Assembly (NCBI GenBank): GCA_027064085.1
Contig: JAMOQH010000105.1
Span: 1-40,646, forward strand
Reading direction: 5' to 3'
DNA: 40,646 nucleotides
Source of the DNA: a bacterium
GTDB lineage: Bacteria > UBP6 > JAFGXH01
Position numbers and translations under genes: made by a program. Below are positions 7,438 to 16,124 of the stretch, one piece after another; the stretch's first letter is position 1; the number at the start of each line of letters is the position of its first letter. Under the pieces are notes generated by a model. The model made no database searches, was not told where the DNA came from, and was given only the letters and a program-made list of their open reading frames with translations.

Positions 7438-8847
7438 ATGATTATTGATGATAATGATGACATTCAAGATATCAGTGTTTTTGATGACCTTGAGTTTAAT
7501 GATAAGACAGTTAACAAAGTTGTAACAAAAACAGATGAATTTGAAACCATAGAAGAAATTGATGATTTTGATGATTTTGAAGAAATTGAATTATCCGAAA
7601 TCATAATTAGGCCTGAAGCAATAAATGATTTAGATGTTTCCAAAGAATTAATTAATGATTCAATTTTAAAACATCTTTATTACGAAGGAGAAATGACTGG
7701 GCTAGAACTCGCCAATAAAATGAGAGTCCCTTACAATAATGTTATTGAAGTATTTCTTGATAAATTATTAAAACAAAAGTTTGTTTTTTATGAAGGCGGT
7801 AGAGGATTTGGTCGTTCTTCAATGAAATTTGCTCTTTCAGATACAGGAAAAGATGCCGCCAAAAGAGCCTTAGAGTTAAATAATTATGTTGGTCCTCTTC
7901 CTGTTTCACTAGATAAATATAAAAAAATGTTTACATCTTTAAATCAGATTGTATCCATGAGATTAAATGTTTTAAAAGATTTACTTTCAGATTTGGTACT
8001 TCCTGATAACTTTTATTACAATATTGGCCCCGCAATTAATTCAAATCATTCAATTTTCTTATACGGACCTCCAGGAAATGGAAAATCTGTTGTTGCAGAT
8101 AAAATTGCAAGAGCCTTAGAAGGAAGTATAACAATTCCTTATGCAATTGAAATTGATGGTCAAATTGTAAAACTATACGATAAAATTTTTCACACAATAA
8201 TAGAAGAGCACCCCTTAGATAAAAGATGGATTAAAATTAAAAGACCATATGTTTTTGTTGGTGGTGAACTTACCTATAATATGTTAAACTTAAATTTTGA
8301 TCCTGTTTCAAAAGTATATGAAGCCCCACTACAACTCAAAGCTAATGGAGGTGTATTTTTAATAGATGACTTTGGTCGTCAAAAAGAAGCTCCTTCTTTA
8401 TTTTTAAATCGTTGGATAGTTCCATTAGAAAATAGATTTGATATTCTAAATTTAAGCAGTGGTAAATCTTTTATTGTGCCTTTTGAACAATTAATTATAT
8501 TTTCAACAAACATAGACCCAAAAGACTTAGTTGATGAAGCATTTTCGAGAAGAATCAGGTATAAAATAGGACTTCAAAACCCAAATCCTGAAATGTTTTT
8601 AAAAATTTTTATAAAGTTATGTAAAGCTAAAAAAGTAAAATATAAACTTTCAGAAATAGAAAGTTTCTTCTTTTACAATGTTAATAATACACCAAAGATT
8701 AGAGCCGTTTTACCAAGAGATTTACTAGAAATTATAGAAAAAATCGCAGACTTTGAGGGTATTGAAAATGAAGTTAATTTTTACACTCTTAAGAAAGCAA
8801 GTGAAATAGGTTTTATACAAAATTATAGTTATGATTTAAATATCTAA
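7438..8847 (+). CDS. AAA+ ATPase with acidic N-terminus and winged-helix-like domain
   Basis: A 469-residue protein. Residues about 1-60 are strongly acidic (repeated DDFDDFEE). Residues about 75-145 (DSILKHLYYEGEMTGLELAN...GRGFGRSSMKFALSDTG) look like a winged helix. The ATPase domain has Walker A GPPGNGKSVVADK near 212, Walker B GGVFLIDDFGRQ near 305, a sensor-like LIIFSTNIDP and an arginine-finger region DEAFSRRIRYK. Similar predicted ATPases occur in several bacterial phyla without a settled function. The gene follows the BI-1 gene by 7 bases. A chaperone or remodelling role is only inferred from the fold. Confidence 0.8.
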   Translation: MIIDDNDDIQDISVFDDLEFNDKTVNKVVTKTDEFETIEEIDDFDDFEEIELSEIIIRPEAINDLDVSKELINDSILKHLYYEGEMTGLELANKMRVPYNNVIEVFLDKLLKQKFVFYEGGRGFGRSSMKFALSDTGKDAAKRALELNNYVGPLPVSLDKYKKMFTSLNQIVSMRLNVLKDLLSDLVLPDNFYYNIGPAINSNHSIFLYGPPGNGKSVVADKIARALEGSITIPYAIEIDGQIVKLYDKIFHTIIEEHPLDKRWIKIKRPYVFVGGELTYNMLNLNFDPVSKVYEAPLQLKANGGVFLIDDFGRQKEAPSLFLNRWIVPLENRFDILNLSSGKSFIVPFEQLIIFSTNIDPKDLVDEAFSRRIRYKIGLQNPNPEMFLKIFIKLCKAKKVKYKLSEIESFFFYNVNNTPKIRAVLPRDLLEIIEKIADFEGIENEVNFYTLKKASEIGFIQNYSYDLNI

Positions 8848-8863
8848 AGCAATAAGACTAAAA

Positions 8864-8879
8864 ATTTAATATATTAAAT
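8864..8879. terminator. AT-only palindrome between convergent genes
   Basis: A perfect 16-base palindrome, ATTTAATATATTAAAT, lies in the 90-base gap between the AAA+ gene and the convergent outer-membrane gene. It could serve as a weak bidirectional end signal. With no G:C pairs the support is slight. Confidence 0.25.
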
Positions 8880-8937
8880 AAATAAATTTTATTATATAAA
8901 CTAGTATAATAATTGGAGATAAATAATAAAATAAATT

Positions 8938-10275
8938 TTACTCATAAGAAATATCAATAAAAAACAAATGAATATTACCACCATAATTAACATCACTTTT
9001 ATAATAAGAACTATATTCACTTTTTGTAATGCTTTGCTGTAAAGAATAAGCTAAATTCAAAAATAAACTTTGAGTACTATTAAACATAGACAATAACTTA
9101 ATCTTAAACCCTATTGAATATGACATAATGTCAGTATCTATAGTATTTGTAAACCTATCATGTTTCGTTATTACAGAAGGCCTATATGCAAAAGCAAAAT
9201 TTAATTTATTATTCTTTAAAAATATAAAAGAATAGCCTAAGCTTAAATTAACTGTATTTCTATACTTAACTAACCCTCTATAACTATTTAAATCTTCTAT
9301 TTTTAACAAATTAGCATCTGAATTTACTGAAGTAAAAGAATATGGTGCTGGTGCGTTACTCCAGAATTCATAAGAAATATTAAAATGTATTGAAGAATAA
9401 ATATATTCTTCTAAATTTATACTAAAACCCAATTCAAGCTTAGGCGGTAACCAAACCCCTACTCCTTCAATTAATAAATCAATCTTAGCATCATTTCCTT
9501 CCCCGTTGAAATCCTTTAGTGTGATTGAAGCAGGAATTTTATATGGAAGAGATAGTTCTTGCTTATAAATTAAACCAACTGAGTATATATCATAGTTCAT
9601 AAAAAAAGAAATATTATAAGCCCTTTTGTTTACAACACCTAGATATAAATCTTTTCCTGATATTATAGAATCGTTTGCTGGGTCATCGTCATCATCTGCT
9701 CCTAGCTTAAATTGAACATTTGTTGCTCCAACAACAGATACTAATTGGGCAACTCCAATTCCAATTGAAAAATGCCTTAAAAACTTAAACCCTACCCCTA
9801 AGTTCATTAATAGAGTTTCTGCATTTGAGTGATATTTATAATATTGATATAACTTTTCATCAAAAACAGATATTTTAGCTACATCATTTTCAATATAATT
9901 ATTAACAAAACCAATATTTAAAGCATAATTATCAGTATTAAAGATAGGTAGAGTAAAACCTATTGTATAACTTGAATAGCCATCTTGTAACTTTTTAGGA
10001 CTATCTGTTCTAAAAAACTTTTTTGTACTTTCGCTTCTATTATCTTTTAAATTTATAAATAAATTATATTTAGAAAATTGATACCCGATTCCATTGCTTA
10101 AACCTATAAATGGTAATTTTGCTGGATTATAATATGCTGCCGTATAGTCATCTACACCTGAGATTTGAGTACCTCCTAAAGATAAATTTCTTGCATTTAT
10201 CCCCCAAAAATCCCCTGCATTTGCACTAATATTGACTACAGTTAATATTAATGCAAGATATATAATTTTTTTCAT
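8938..10275 (-). CDS. Outer-membrane beta-barrel protein (FadL/PorV-like)
   Basis: A 445-residue protein with a signal peptide (cleavage after ISANA) followed by GINARNLSLGGTQISGVDDYTAAYYNPAKLPF. This 'all genes are the same shape, points to an N-terminal plug then many strands' pattern is typical of FadL/PorV-like barrels. The rest alternates aromatic and polar residues, with an Asp-rich loop (GADDDDDPAND) at about 200. It is the last gene of the grpE-dnaK operon and overlaps comF by 4 bases. It may transport a hydrophobic ligand or help surface secretion; neither can be chosen from sequence. Confidence 0.75.
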   Translation of the reverse strand: MKKIIYLALILTVVNISANAGDFWGINARNLSLGGTQISGVDDYTAAYYNPAKLPFIGLSNGIGYQFSKYNLFINLKDNRSESTKKFFRTDSPKKLQDGYSSYTIGFTLPIFNTDNYALNIGFVNNYIENDVAKISVFDEKLYQYYKYHSNAETLLMNLGVGFKFLRHFSIGIGVAQLVSVVGATNVQFKLGADDDDDPANDSIISGKDLYLGVVNKRAYNISFFMNYDIYSVGLIYKQELSLPYKIPASITLKDFNGEGNDAKIDLLIEGVGVWLPPKLELGFSINLEEYIYSSIHFNISYEFWSNAPAPYSFTSVNSDANLLKIEDLNSYRGLVKYRNTVNLSLGYSFIFLKNNKLNFAFAYRPSVITKHDRFTNTIDTDIMSYSIGFKIKLLSMFNSTQSLFLNLAYSLQQSITKSEYSSYYKSDVNYGGNIHLFFIDISYE

Positions 10276-10910
10276 AAAGATACTCCTATTGTTAAAATAT
10301 CTATTTTATTTGCCATAGAATAAAAAAAAGGCTTTGCTATGGCATTCAAAGTAGCTCCCGTTGTAAAGATATCATCAAATAGTAAAATATTTTTGTTTTT
10401 AATGTGTTTAATTTCTTTAATTTCTATATCAAAAATATTTTCTAAATTTTCCTTTCTCTCAAGTTTTGATTTAGTTAAAGATTGTTGCTTTGTATTTTTA
10501 ATTTTAAATACAGCATTAAAAAGCTTATCTTCATCAATAAATTCTTGAAGAATTTTTAGTGTTTGATTAAAACCTCGTTTTTTAAATTTTTTATTATGCA
10601 AAGGTACAGGAACAATATAATCATATTGATTAAAAAACTCTAAACTGTACCTTTTTAGGATTAATTCACTTAATAGCTTACTTAAAGACCTAATATTTTC
10701 AAATTTGTATAAATGTATAATTTTTTTTAATATATCATTATACTCCAAAAGAGTATAGACATTATTAAAGTAGAAATTACCATTACTATTTATAAAATTA
10801 ATATATGGAATATAGGTAATATCATTTAAACAATTGTCGCAGATTAAATCATTACAATTTATTTTATTATCACAAATATAACAGCTGTTCCCTAAAATAT
10901 ATTTTATCAT
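10272..10910 (-). CDS. comF: ComF-family phosphoribosyltransferase-like protein
   Basis: A 212-residue protein with an N-terminal four-Cys zinc finger (CYIC...CNDLICDNC) and a C-terminal phosphoribosyltransferase fold. YDYIVPVPLHNKKFKKRGFNQ and the PRPP-binding loop NILLFDDIFTTGATLN are the family markers. ComF proteins are needed for natural transformation in several bacteria (Haemophilus, Bacillus), working in the cytoplasm on incoming single-stranded DNA. No other competence gene is in the window. It lies 5 bases after the TPR gene and overlaps the outer-membrane gene, so it is inside the chaperone operon. Confidence 0.9.
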   Translation of the reverse strand: MIKYILGNSCYICDNKINCNDLICDNCLNDITYIPYINFINSNGNFYFNNVYTLLEYNDILKKIIHLYKFENIRSLSKLLSELILKRYSLEFFNQYDYIVPVPLHNKKFKKRGFNQTLKILQEFIDEDKLFNAVFKIKNTKQQSLTKSKLERKENLENIFDIEIKEIKHIKNKNILLFDDIFTTGATLNAIAKPFFYSMANKIDILTIGVSL

Positions 10911-10915
10911 TAATT

Positions 10916-13432
10916 TTAATAATCATTTGAAAAGAGTAACTTTTTATATGTTAAATCATATTTAAAATCATTTTTAAAATCAGAAAGCATTTTAATTGCT
11001 ATAGTTTCTTTTCCTAACTTAAGATATAGTAAAGCTTGTGCAACTTTAATAACATTTGAATACTTAAAATCATATTGAGCTTGCTTCACTAATTTCCTAG
11101 CTTCTTCTATTTTTTTTAGTTTAAGTAGTGATTTAATTTGTATTAAATATAAATATTCTGATTTAGCCAATTTAGCACTACTCTCAGCTATTTTAAGAAC
11201 TTCATTATATCTCTTTAACCTATAATTAATATATGATAAATAAAGATAGTTTGAAATATTCCTTTCGGATAAATTTATTGATTTATTAAAATAGTAACTT
11301 GCCTTACTAAACTTTTTTAGTTGATAATATAATAATCCTAAATTATTAAAAATAAGAGCCTTGTCTGCATCTTTATTTTTAAGGGAAATTTCAAGATAAT
11401 TAATTAAGGATTTAATGTTTATATTTTTTATATATATTTTAGTTAATTTATGAGCATTATCTATATAATAATTAGGATTGATAGTATTGAGCTTTAATAG
11501 TACTTCTTGAACCATATTAAGATTATTCATTTTAGCATATATACTTGCCAAATAAACATAATACATATTATTATATCTTTCTAGATTTATAATTTGCCTA
11601 ATTTGTTTTACAGCATCTTTGTATTTATTTTGAGCCATATATAGTTCTAACTTTATAAAATAATTATACTTATCAATATTTTTTCCTGACTTATCAAATT
11701 GTGAAATTAGTATATTAGCTTCTTTATACTTTTTTTGTTTAATCCTTATTAAAATCAAATTAAACTTAGCAACTCTATTATCCTTTTCTATACTTAATAC
11801 TTTTTGAGAATATTTAATTGATTTTGCTAGGTTTTGTTTCAAACGATAGATAATTGCAATATTATTTAAAACAGAAATCTTATCTTTTTTTGATAATTTA
11901 AATAAAATATTCTTTTTTATTCTTTTTAAGATTTTAAGAGCTAGATTTTTATTATTTTTATATTGATATAATAATTCAGCATATAGTATGTTAAATTTAT
12001 CTAAACTATTCTTCTTATCCTTGCTTAATTTATTTAATATAAGAAATGCCTTATCATAGTATCCTATTTTTAAAAACAATCTAGCTAATACATATTTAGA
12101 ATATTTAGTATCCATCTTTTGATAATAGGAAATAGCTTCTTTAAAATTTTCTGAAACAATAAATGTTTTTGCTAATAACTCTTTTGCTACAGATAACCTA
12201 TCATCGCTCTTAATAGAAATTTTTAAGTATTTTATTGTTTTGTCTATCTTTTTAGAATTAAAATAAAATCTTGCCAATAAGTAGTTAGAAATAGCATTAT
12301 TAGAAACGATATTTTTAGTTTCATTAGCATAATTAAATGAATCAACAAAATGTTCTAATTTAAGACTTAATGCACTTAATGCATTATAATATAGCTCATT
12401 ATGCTTTTTAGTATCTCTTATTGACTTTAATATTTTTAAATACTCTTTTAAGGTTTTGTTATCTTCTATTTTTATGTCAGAAAAAGAAATACTTAATACT
12501 AAATAGTAAAAAGCATCATATTTTAGAGGATTTTTAATTAAAACCTCCTTAAATTGATTAACTGATTTTATATATAAATTGCTTGAATTTGAATAAAAAT
12601 TCTGAATTGCTTTAGCATAAATAAGGCTATCATTACTTTTAGTTACAATTATATTTTTTTTCCACTTTTTTATATGAGACTGGAGTAAATTTACTTGTTT
12701 CTTTTTACTAACACTCCCCTTATCAACAATTATATAATCATTATTAGTATATTTATCTAACAATGTTACAATTACAAAAGCAATTAAAACTAATATCACT
12801 CCAGTAACTAAATACTTTGTAACATTGCTATTATTATTTTGTTCTTTAAAAAAGGGGAGTAATTCAGAATGACTTTCTATTGTTTTCCAATCATCACCAT
12901 CTTTTGAAAATAAGAATTCTTTCGTTATTTTTCTTTTTTTTATTTCAAGTTTTATTTCATTAATAGTAAATGGACCAAGAAAACTACTACCCTTTTTCGC
13001 ACTATATAAACCTTTGTTCTGTTTAACATTAGAAATATTAGAAACATTAGAAACATTAGAAACATTAGAAACATTAGAGTCTTCAAGTCCAATTGCAACA
13101 TTCTCTTTTTTATTTTGAGATAATTTCTCTTTTATTGCTTCTTTTTGTAGACTATCTAAATCAATATCAGGTAACTCTTTATTGATTGGTTTATATTTTT
13201 CAGAAGTAGATGCATCAAATTCATTACTATTAATTTGTTTATTTTTAATAGATTCAATAAAATCTACTGTAGCCTTATTATCTTCAAATGGATTAGCTTC
13301 TTTTGCTTTTATTAATTCATTTTTTTGAACGAATTTACACTTAGGACACTGAGTTTTTATTGAAGTTTTACCTGCAATTAATTCATCTTTTATCTTGTAA
13401 GTAGACCCACATTCTTCACATATAATTTTCAT
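10916..13432 (-). CDS. Zinc-ribbon / GYF_2 / transmembrane / TPR protein
   Basis: An 838-residue protein built like known deltaproteobacterial and myxococcal scaffold proteins. It starts with an MJ0042-type zinc ribbon (residues 1-40, CEECGSTYKI...CPKCKF). A polar linker follows with an NVS tandem repeat (about 118-135), then a GYF_2-like domain (about 140-200, SFLGPFTINEIKLEIKKRKI). One transmembrane helix sits near 205-230, and about fifteen TPR-like helix pairs fill the rest. This places the ribbon and GYF parts in the cytoplasm and the TPRs in the periplasm. It lies 18 bases after dnaK and 5 before comF. A role in envelope protein assembly fits, but is inferred. Confidence 0.8.
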   Translation of the reverse strand: MKIICEECGSTYKIKDELIAGKTSIKTQCPKCKFVQKNELIKAKEANPFEDNKATVDFIESIKNKQINSNEFDASTSEKYKPINKELPDIDLDSLQKEAIKEKLSQNKKENVAIGLEDSNVSNVSNVSNVSNISNVKQNKGLYSAKKGSSFLGPFTINEIKLEIKKRKITKEFLFSKDGDDWKTIESHSELLPFFKEQNNNSNVTKYLVTGVILVLIAFVIVTLLDKYTNNDYIIVDKGSVSKKKQVNLLQSHIKKWKKNIIVTKSNDSLIYAKAIQNFYSNSSNLYIKSVNQFKEVLIKNPLKYDAFYYLVLSISFSDIKIEDNKTLKEYLKILKSIRDTKKHNELYYNALSALSLKLEHFVDSFNYANETKNIVSNNAISNYLLARFYFNSKKIDKTIKYLKISIKSDDRLSVAKELLAKTFIVSENFKEAISYYQKMDTKYSKYVLARLFLKIGYYDKAFLILNKLSKDKKNSLDKFNILYAELLYQYKNNKNLALKILKRIKKNILFKLSKKDKISVLNNIAIIYRLKQNLAKSIKYSQKVLSIEKDNRVAKFNLILIRIKQKKYKEANILISQFDKSGKNIDKYNYFIKLELYMAQNKYKDAVKQIRQIINLERYNNMYYVYLASIYAKMNNLNMVQEVLLKLNTINPNYYIDNAHKLTKIYIKNINIKSLINYLEISLKNKDADKALIFNNLGLLYYQLKKFSKASYYFNKSINLSERNISNYLYLSYINYRLKRYNEVLKIAESSAKLAKSEYLYLIQIKSLLKLKKIEEARKLVKQAQYDFKYSNVIKVAQALLYLKLGKETIAIKMLSDFKNDFKYDLTYKKLLFSNDY
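13023..13076 (-). repeat. 9-bp tandem repeat inside the TPR gene
   Basis: Six 9-base units, four of them exactly GAAACATTA on the plus strand, code for the Asn-Val-Ser repeats of the linker. Each unit is three codons, so gain or loss changes linker length without shifting frame. Confidence 0.85.
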
Positions 13433-13450
13433 ATATTACAACCTAATACA

Positions 13451-15241
13451 TTAGTATAATAATTCAGATATTTTATGAGTTATTACAGTTAAATTTTCTA
13501 TTGAAACTTGAAGATTATATGCACTTTTTTCTTCAAGAGATTTCTCTGCTTCTTCTATTTTATTTTTTAATTCTTCTTTTTCTTCATCAGGCAACATATT
13601 ACCTAATTCAAGTAAGTTATTTGCTGAATATAGTAAACTCTCTAATTCATTGGATAATTCAACTAATTTTTTATTTTGAGAATCAAACAATCTATTTTTT
13701 TCAGCATCTTCTATTATTGTATTAATTTCAGACTCTTTAAGCCCTGATGCCGCAGTAACTTTAACAACTTTTTCTTCGCCTGTTCCTAAATCTTTTGCTG
13801 AAACTTGTAAGATTCCATTTGTATCAATATCAAATGATACTTCAATTTGAGGTACACCTTGTTTTGCAGGTGGTAATCCAGTAAGTTCAAAATCTGCAAG
13901 TAAACGATTATCTTTTGTAAATTCTCTTTCACCTTGATAAACTTTAATTGTAACAAAAGATTGATTATCAACAGCAGTAGTAAATATTTCACTAAATCTA
14001 ATAGGTATTGTTGTATTCTTTTCAATTAATTTGCTAAACAATCCACCCTTAACCTCTAATCCTAGGCTCAATGGAATAACATCAAGTAAAACGACATCAT
14101 TAACTTCTCCAGAAAGTACTCCACCCTGAATAGATGCTCCAATTGCAACTACTTCATCTGGGTCTATTCCGTTATGAGGCTTTCTATTAAAAAAATTCTC
14201 AACCTTTTCATATATTTTAGGAACTCTAGTCATTCCTCCAACCAACAATACTTCATCAATGTCATCAATAGTCATATCAGCATCTTTAAGAGCTAGTCTA
14301 CAAGGAGCTAAAGTACTTTCAATTAAATCACTTACTAATGATTCAAACTTATATCTCGTTAACTCTAAAACTAAATGTTTTGCTCCTGTATCATCAGCAG
14401 TTATAAACGGAATATTTATCTCTGTTTCTAAAACAGATGACAGCTCATGCTTTGCTTTTTCAGATGCTTCTTTTATTCTTTGTATTGCAGTTTTATCCTT
14501 TGATAAGTCAATACCCGTTTCATTTTCAAAATGTTCTAATAAATGCTTCATGATTCTCATATCAAAATCTTCACCACCAAGCATAGTATTACCATTTGTT
14601 GATTTAACCTCAAAAACACCATCTTCAATAGTTAATATTGAAACATCAAATGTTCCTCCACCTAAATCATAAACTACTATTGTTTGAGCTTTATCATTAT
14701 GAAGACCATAAGCTAATGCTGCAGAAGTAGGCTCATTAACAATTCTTTTAACATCTAAACCAGCTATCCTTCCAGCGTCTTTTGTAGCTTGTCTTTGGCT
14801 ATCATTAAAATAGGCAGGAACAGTAATAACAGCATCAGTAACCTCTTCACCAATATAGTCTTCAGCTACAGCTTTTAATTCTCTTAATATTTTTGATGAT
14901 ATTTCTTCAGGAGAGTATTTTTTATCATCCACTTCAACCCAAGCATCTCCATTATTGGCAGAAATAATAGAGTATGGAAGCATTTCTCTAAGTAATTCTA
15001 CTTTAGAATCCTCAAATTTTTTACCAATTAATCTTTTCACTGAATATATGGTTCTTTCACTATTTGTTGCAGCTTGTCTTTTAGCTATTTGCCCAACTAA
15101 TTCTTCATTATCTAAAAATGCAACAACAGAAGAAGTTGTTCTACTTCCTTCACTATTTGGAATAACAATAACCTCGTCACCTTCAAGGACGGTAACGCAA
15201 CTATTTGTTGTACCTAAATCTATACCTATTATTTTTGACAA
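13451..15241 (-). CDS. dnaK: Hsp70 chaperone DnaK, short C-terminus
   Basis: A 596-residue Hsp70. The ATPase domain is complete: [19 protein letters not shown] at the N-terminus, [36 protein letters not shown], and [14 protein letters not shown]. The linker [10 protein letters not shown] and substrate domain (ITVKVYQGER-like, here [12 protein letters not shown]) follow. The protein stops after the helical lid ([10 protein letters not shown]), so the flexible tail with the EEVDK-like end found in DnaKs of about 640 residues is missing. It follows grpE by 12 bases; no dnaJ or hrcA is adjacent. As a folding chaperone it would act with GrpE and a J-protein encoded elsewhere. Confidence 0.96.
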   Translation of the reverse strand: MSKIIGIDLGTTNSCVTVLEGDEVIVIPNSEGSRTTSSVVAFLDNEELVGQIAKRQAATNSERTIYSVKRLIGKKFEDSKVELLREMLPYSIISANNGDAWVEVDDKKYSPEEISSKILRELKAVAEDYIGEEVTDAVITVPAYFNDSQRQATKDAGRIAGLDVKRIVNEPTSAALAYGLHNDKAQTIVVYDLGGGTFDVSILTIEDGVFEVKSTNGNTMLGGEDFDMRIMKHLLEHFENETGIDLSKDKTAIQRIKEASEKAKHELSSVLETEINIPFITADDTGAKHLVLELTRYKFESLVSDLIESTLAPCRLALKDADMTIDDIDEVLLVGGMTRVPKIYEKVENFFNRKPHNGIDPDEVVAIGASIQGGVLSGEVNDVVLLDVIPLSLGLEVKGGLFSKLIEKNTTIPIRFSEIFTTAVDNQSFVTIKVYQGEREFTKDNRLLADFELTGLPPAKQGVPQIEVSFDIDTNGILQVSAKDLGTGEEKVVKVTAASGLKESEINTIIEDAEKNRLFDSQNKKLVELSNELESLLYSANNLLELGNMLPDEEKEELKNKIEEAEKSLEEKSAYNLQVSIENLTVITHKISELLY

Positions 15242-15253
15242 AATGAGCTCCTA

Positions 15254-15904
15254 TTACTTAGTTTTCTTACTTACAATAACTTTTGCAGGTCTTAACAATC
15301 TTTCTCCAATAAAATATCCTTTTTCATATTCTGTAACAACGGTATTATTAGGTAATTCATCATTCTCTACCATTTGTAATGCTTCATGTTTTGTGGGATC
15401 AAATATTTCATTTAAAGAATCAAAAGCTTTGACTGAATTTTTATCTAAGGCATCTTGAAACTGTTTGTAAACTAGTACAACTCCTTCAACAAGCGGATTG
15501 TCATTTTTCTCTTCTTCAGAGACATGCTCTATTGCTCTTTTTAAGTTGTCAACAACAGGTAAAAAATCCTTTAGAATAGAAGTAACAGCATATTTTTTCA
15601 TATCTTCAACTTCTTTTTTAGTTCTTTTTCTTAAGTTTTCAATATCAGCTAATGTTCTAATATATCTTTCTTTTATTTCTTTAACATCTTTTTCAACTTT
15701 TTCATTTCTTTCTTTTAAAACTATATTCTGCTTTTCTAGAGCTTTTATAATTTCATCTTTAATATAATCTTCATTATTATCTTCTTTGCTACTTTTAATA
15801 TTTTCATTTACTTCATTTTCATTCAAGTTAGCTTCTCTATCTAAGTTATTAACACTACCAAGGTCTTTACTTTCTTTTAAAGTATCTTTGCGTTCTTCTG
15901 TCAT
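15254..15904 (-). CDS. grpE: Nucleotide exchange factor GrpE
   Basis: A 216-residue GrpE that releases ADP from DnaK. The N-terminus (about 1-60) is acidic and low-complexity. A long coiled coil covers about 55-110 (IRTLADIENLRKRTKKEVED is the family core), and the beta-wing domain ends with FDPTKHEALQMVENDE and GYFIGERLLRPAKVIVS, both standard. GGAGG precedes the ATG. It is the first gene of an apparent five-gene operon ending at 8938, behind a near-consensus vegetative promoter; I see no CIRCE element here. Confidence 0.96.
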   Translation of the reverse strand: MTEERKDTLKESKDLGSVNNLDREANLNENEVNENIKSSKEDNNEDYIKDEIIKALEKQNIVLKERNEKVEKDVKEIKERYIRTLADIENLRKRTKKEVEDMKKYAVTSILKDFLPVVDNLKRAIEHVSEEEKNDNPLVEGVVLVYKQFQDALDKNSVKAFDSLNEIFDPTKHEALQMVENDELPNNTVVTEYEKGYFIGERLLRPAKVIVSKKTK

Positions 15905-15927
15905 CTAAACCTCCTATAATTCAGACT

Positions 15928-15956
15928 ATTTTATAATAACTCACTCCTATTGTCAA
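15928..15956 (-). promoter_or_regulatory. Promoter of the grpE-dnaK operon
   Basis: On the minus strand TTGACA (15956-15951) and TAAAAT (15933-15928) are spaced by 17 bases, 24 bases before the grpE ATG. It is vegetative in appearance, not sigma32-like. Confidence 0.65.
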
Positions 15957-16124
15957 TTTTTTAATCAATAGAAACTTCAAATATCAATATCCGTAGATAT
16001 ATATAATCATTAAAATCACTATTTCAAGTATAAAAGCTCTATTTTTATTAATATTATAAAAAAACAATGGAATAAATTCTAAAAAAATATATTATATATA
16101 CTAATACTTATTTTGGGAGATAAA

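Noticed and set aside
14259-14672. Long open frames opposite dnaK, grpE and the giant lipoproteins
   Set aside because: Antisense shadows of real genes, without ribosome sites or homology.
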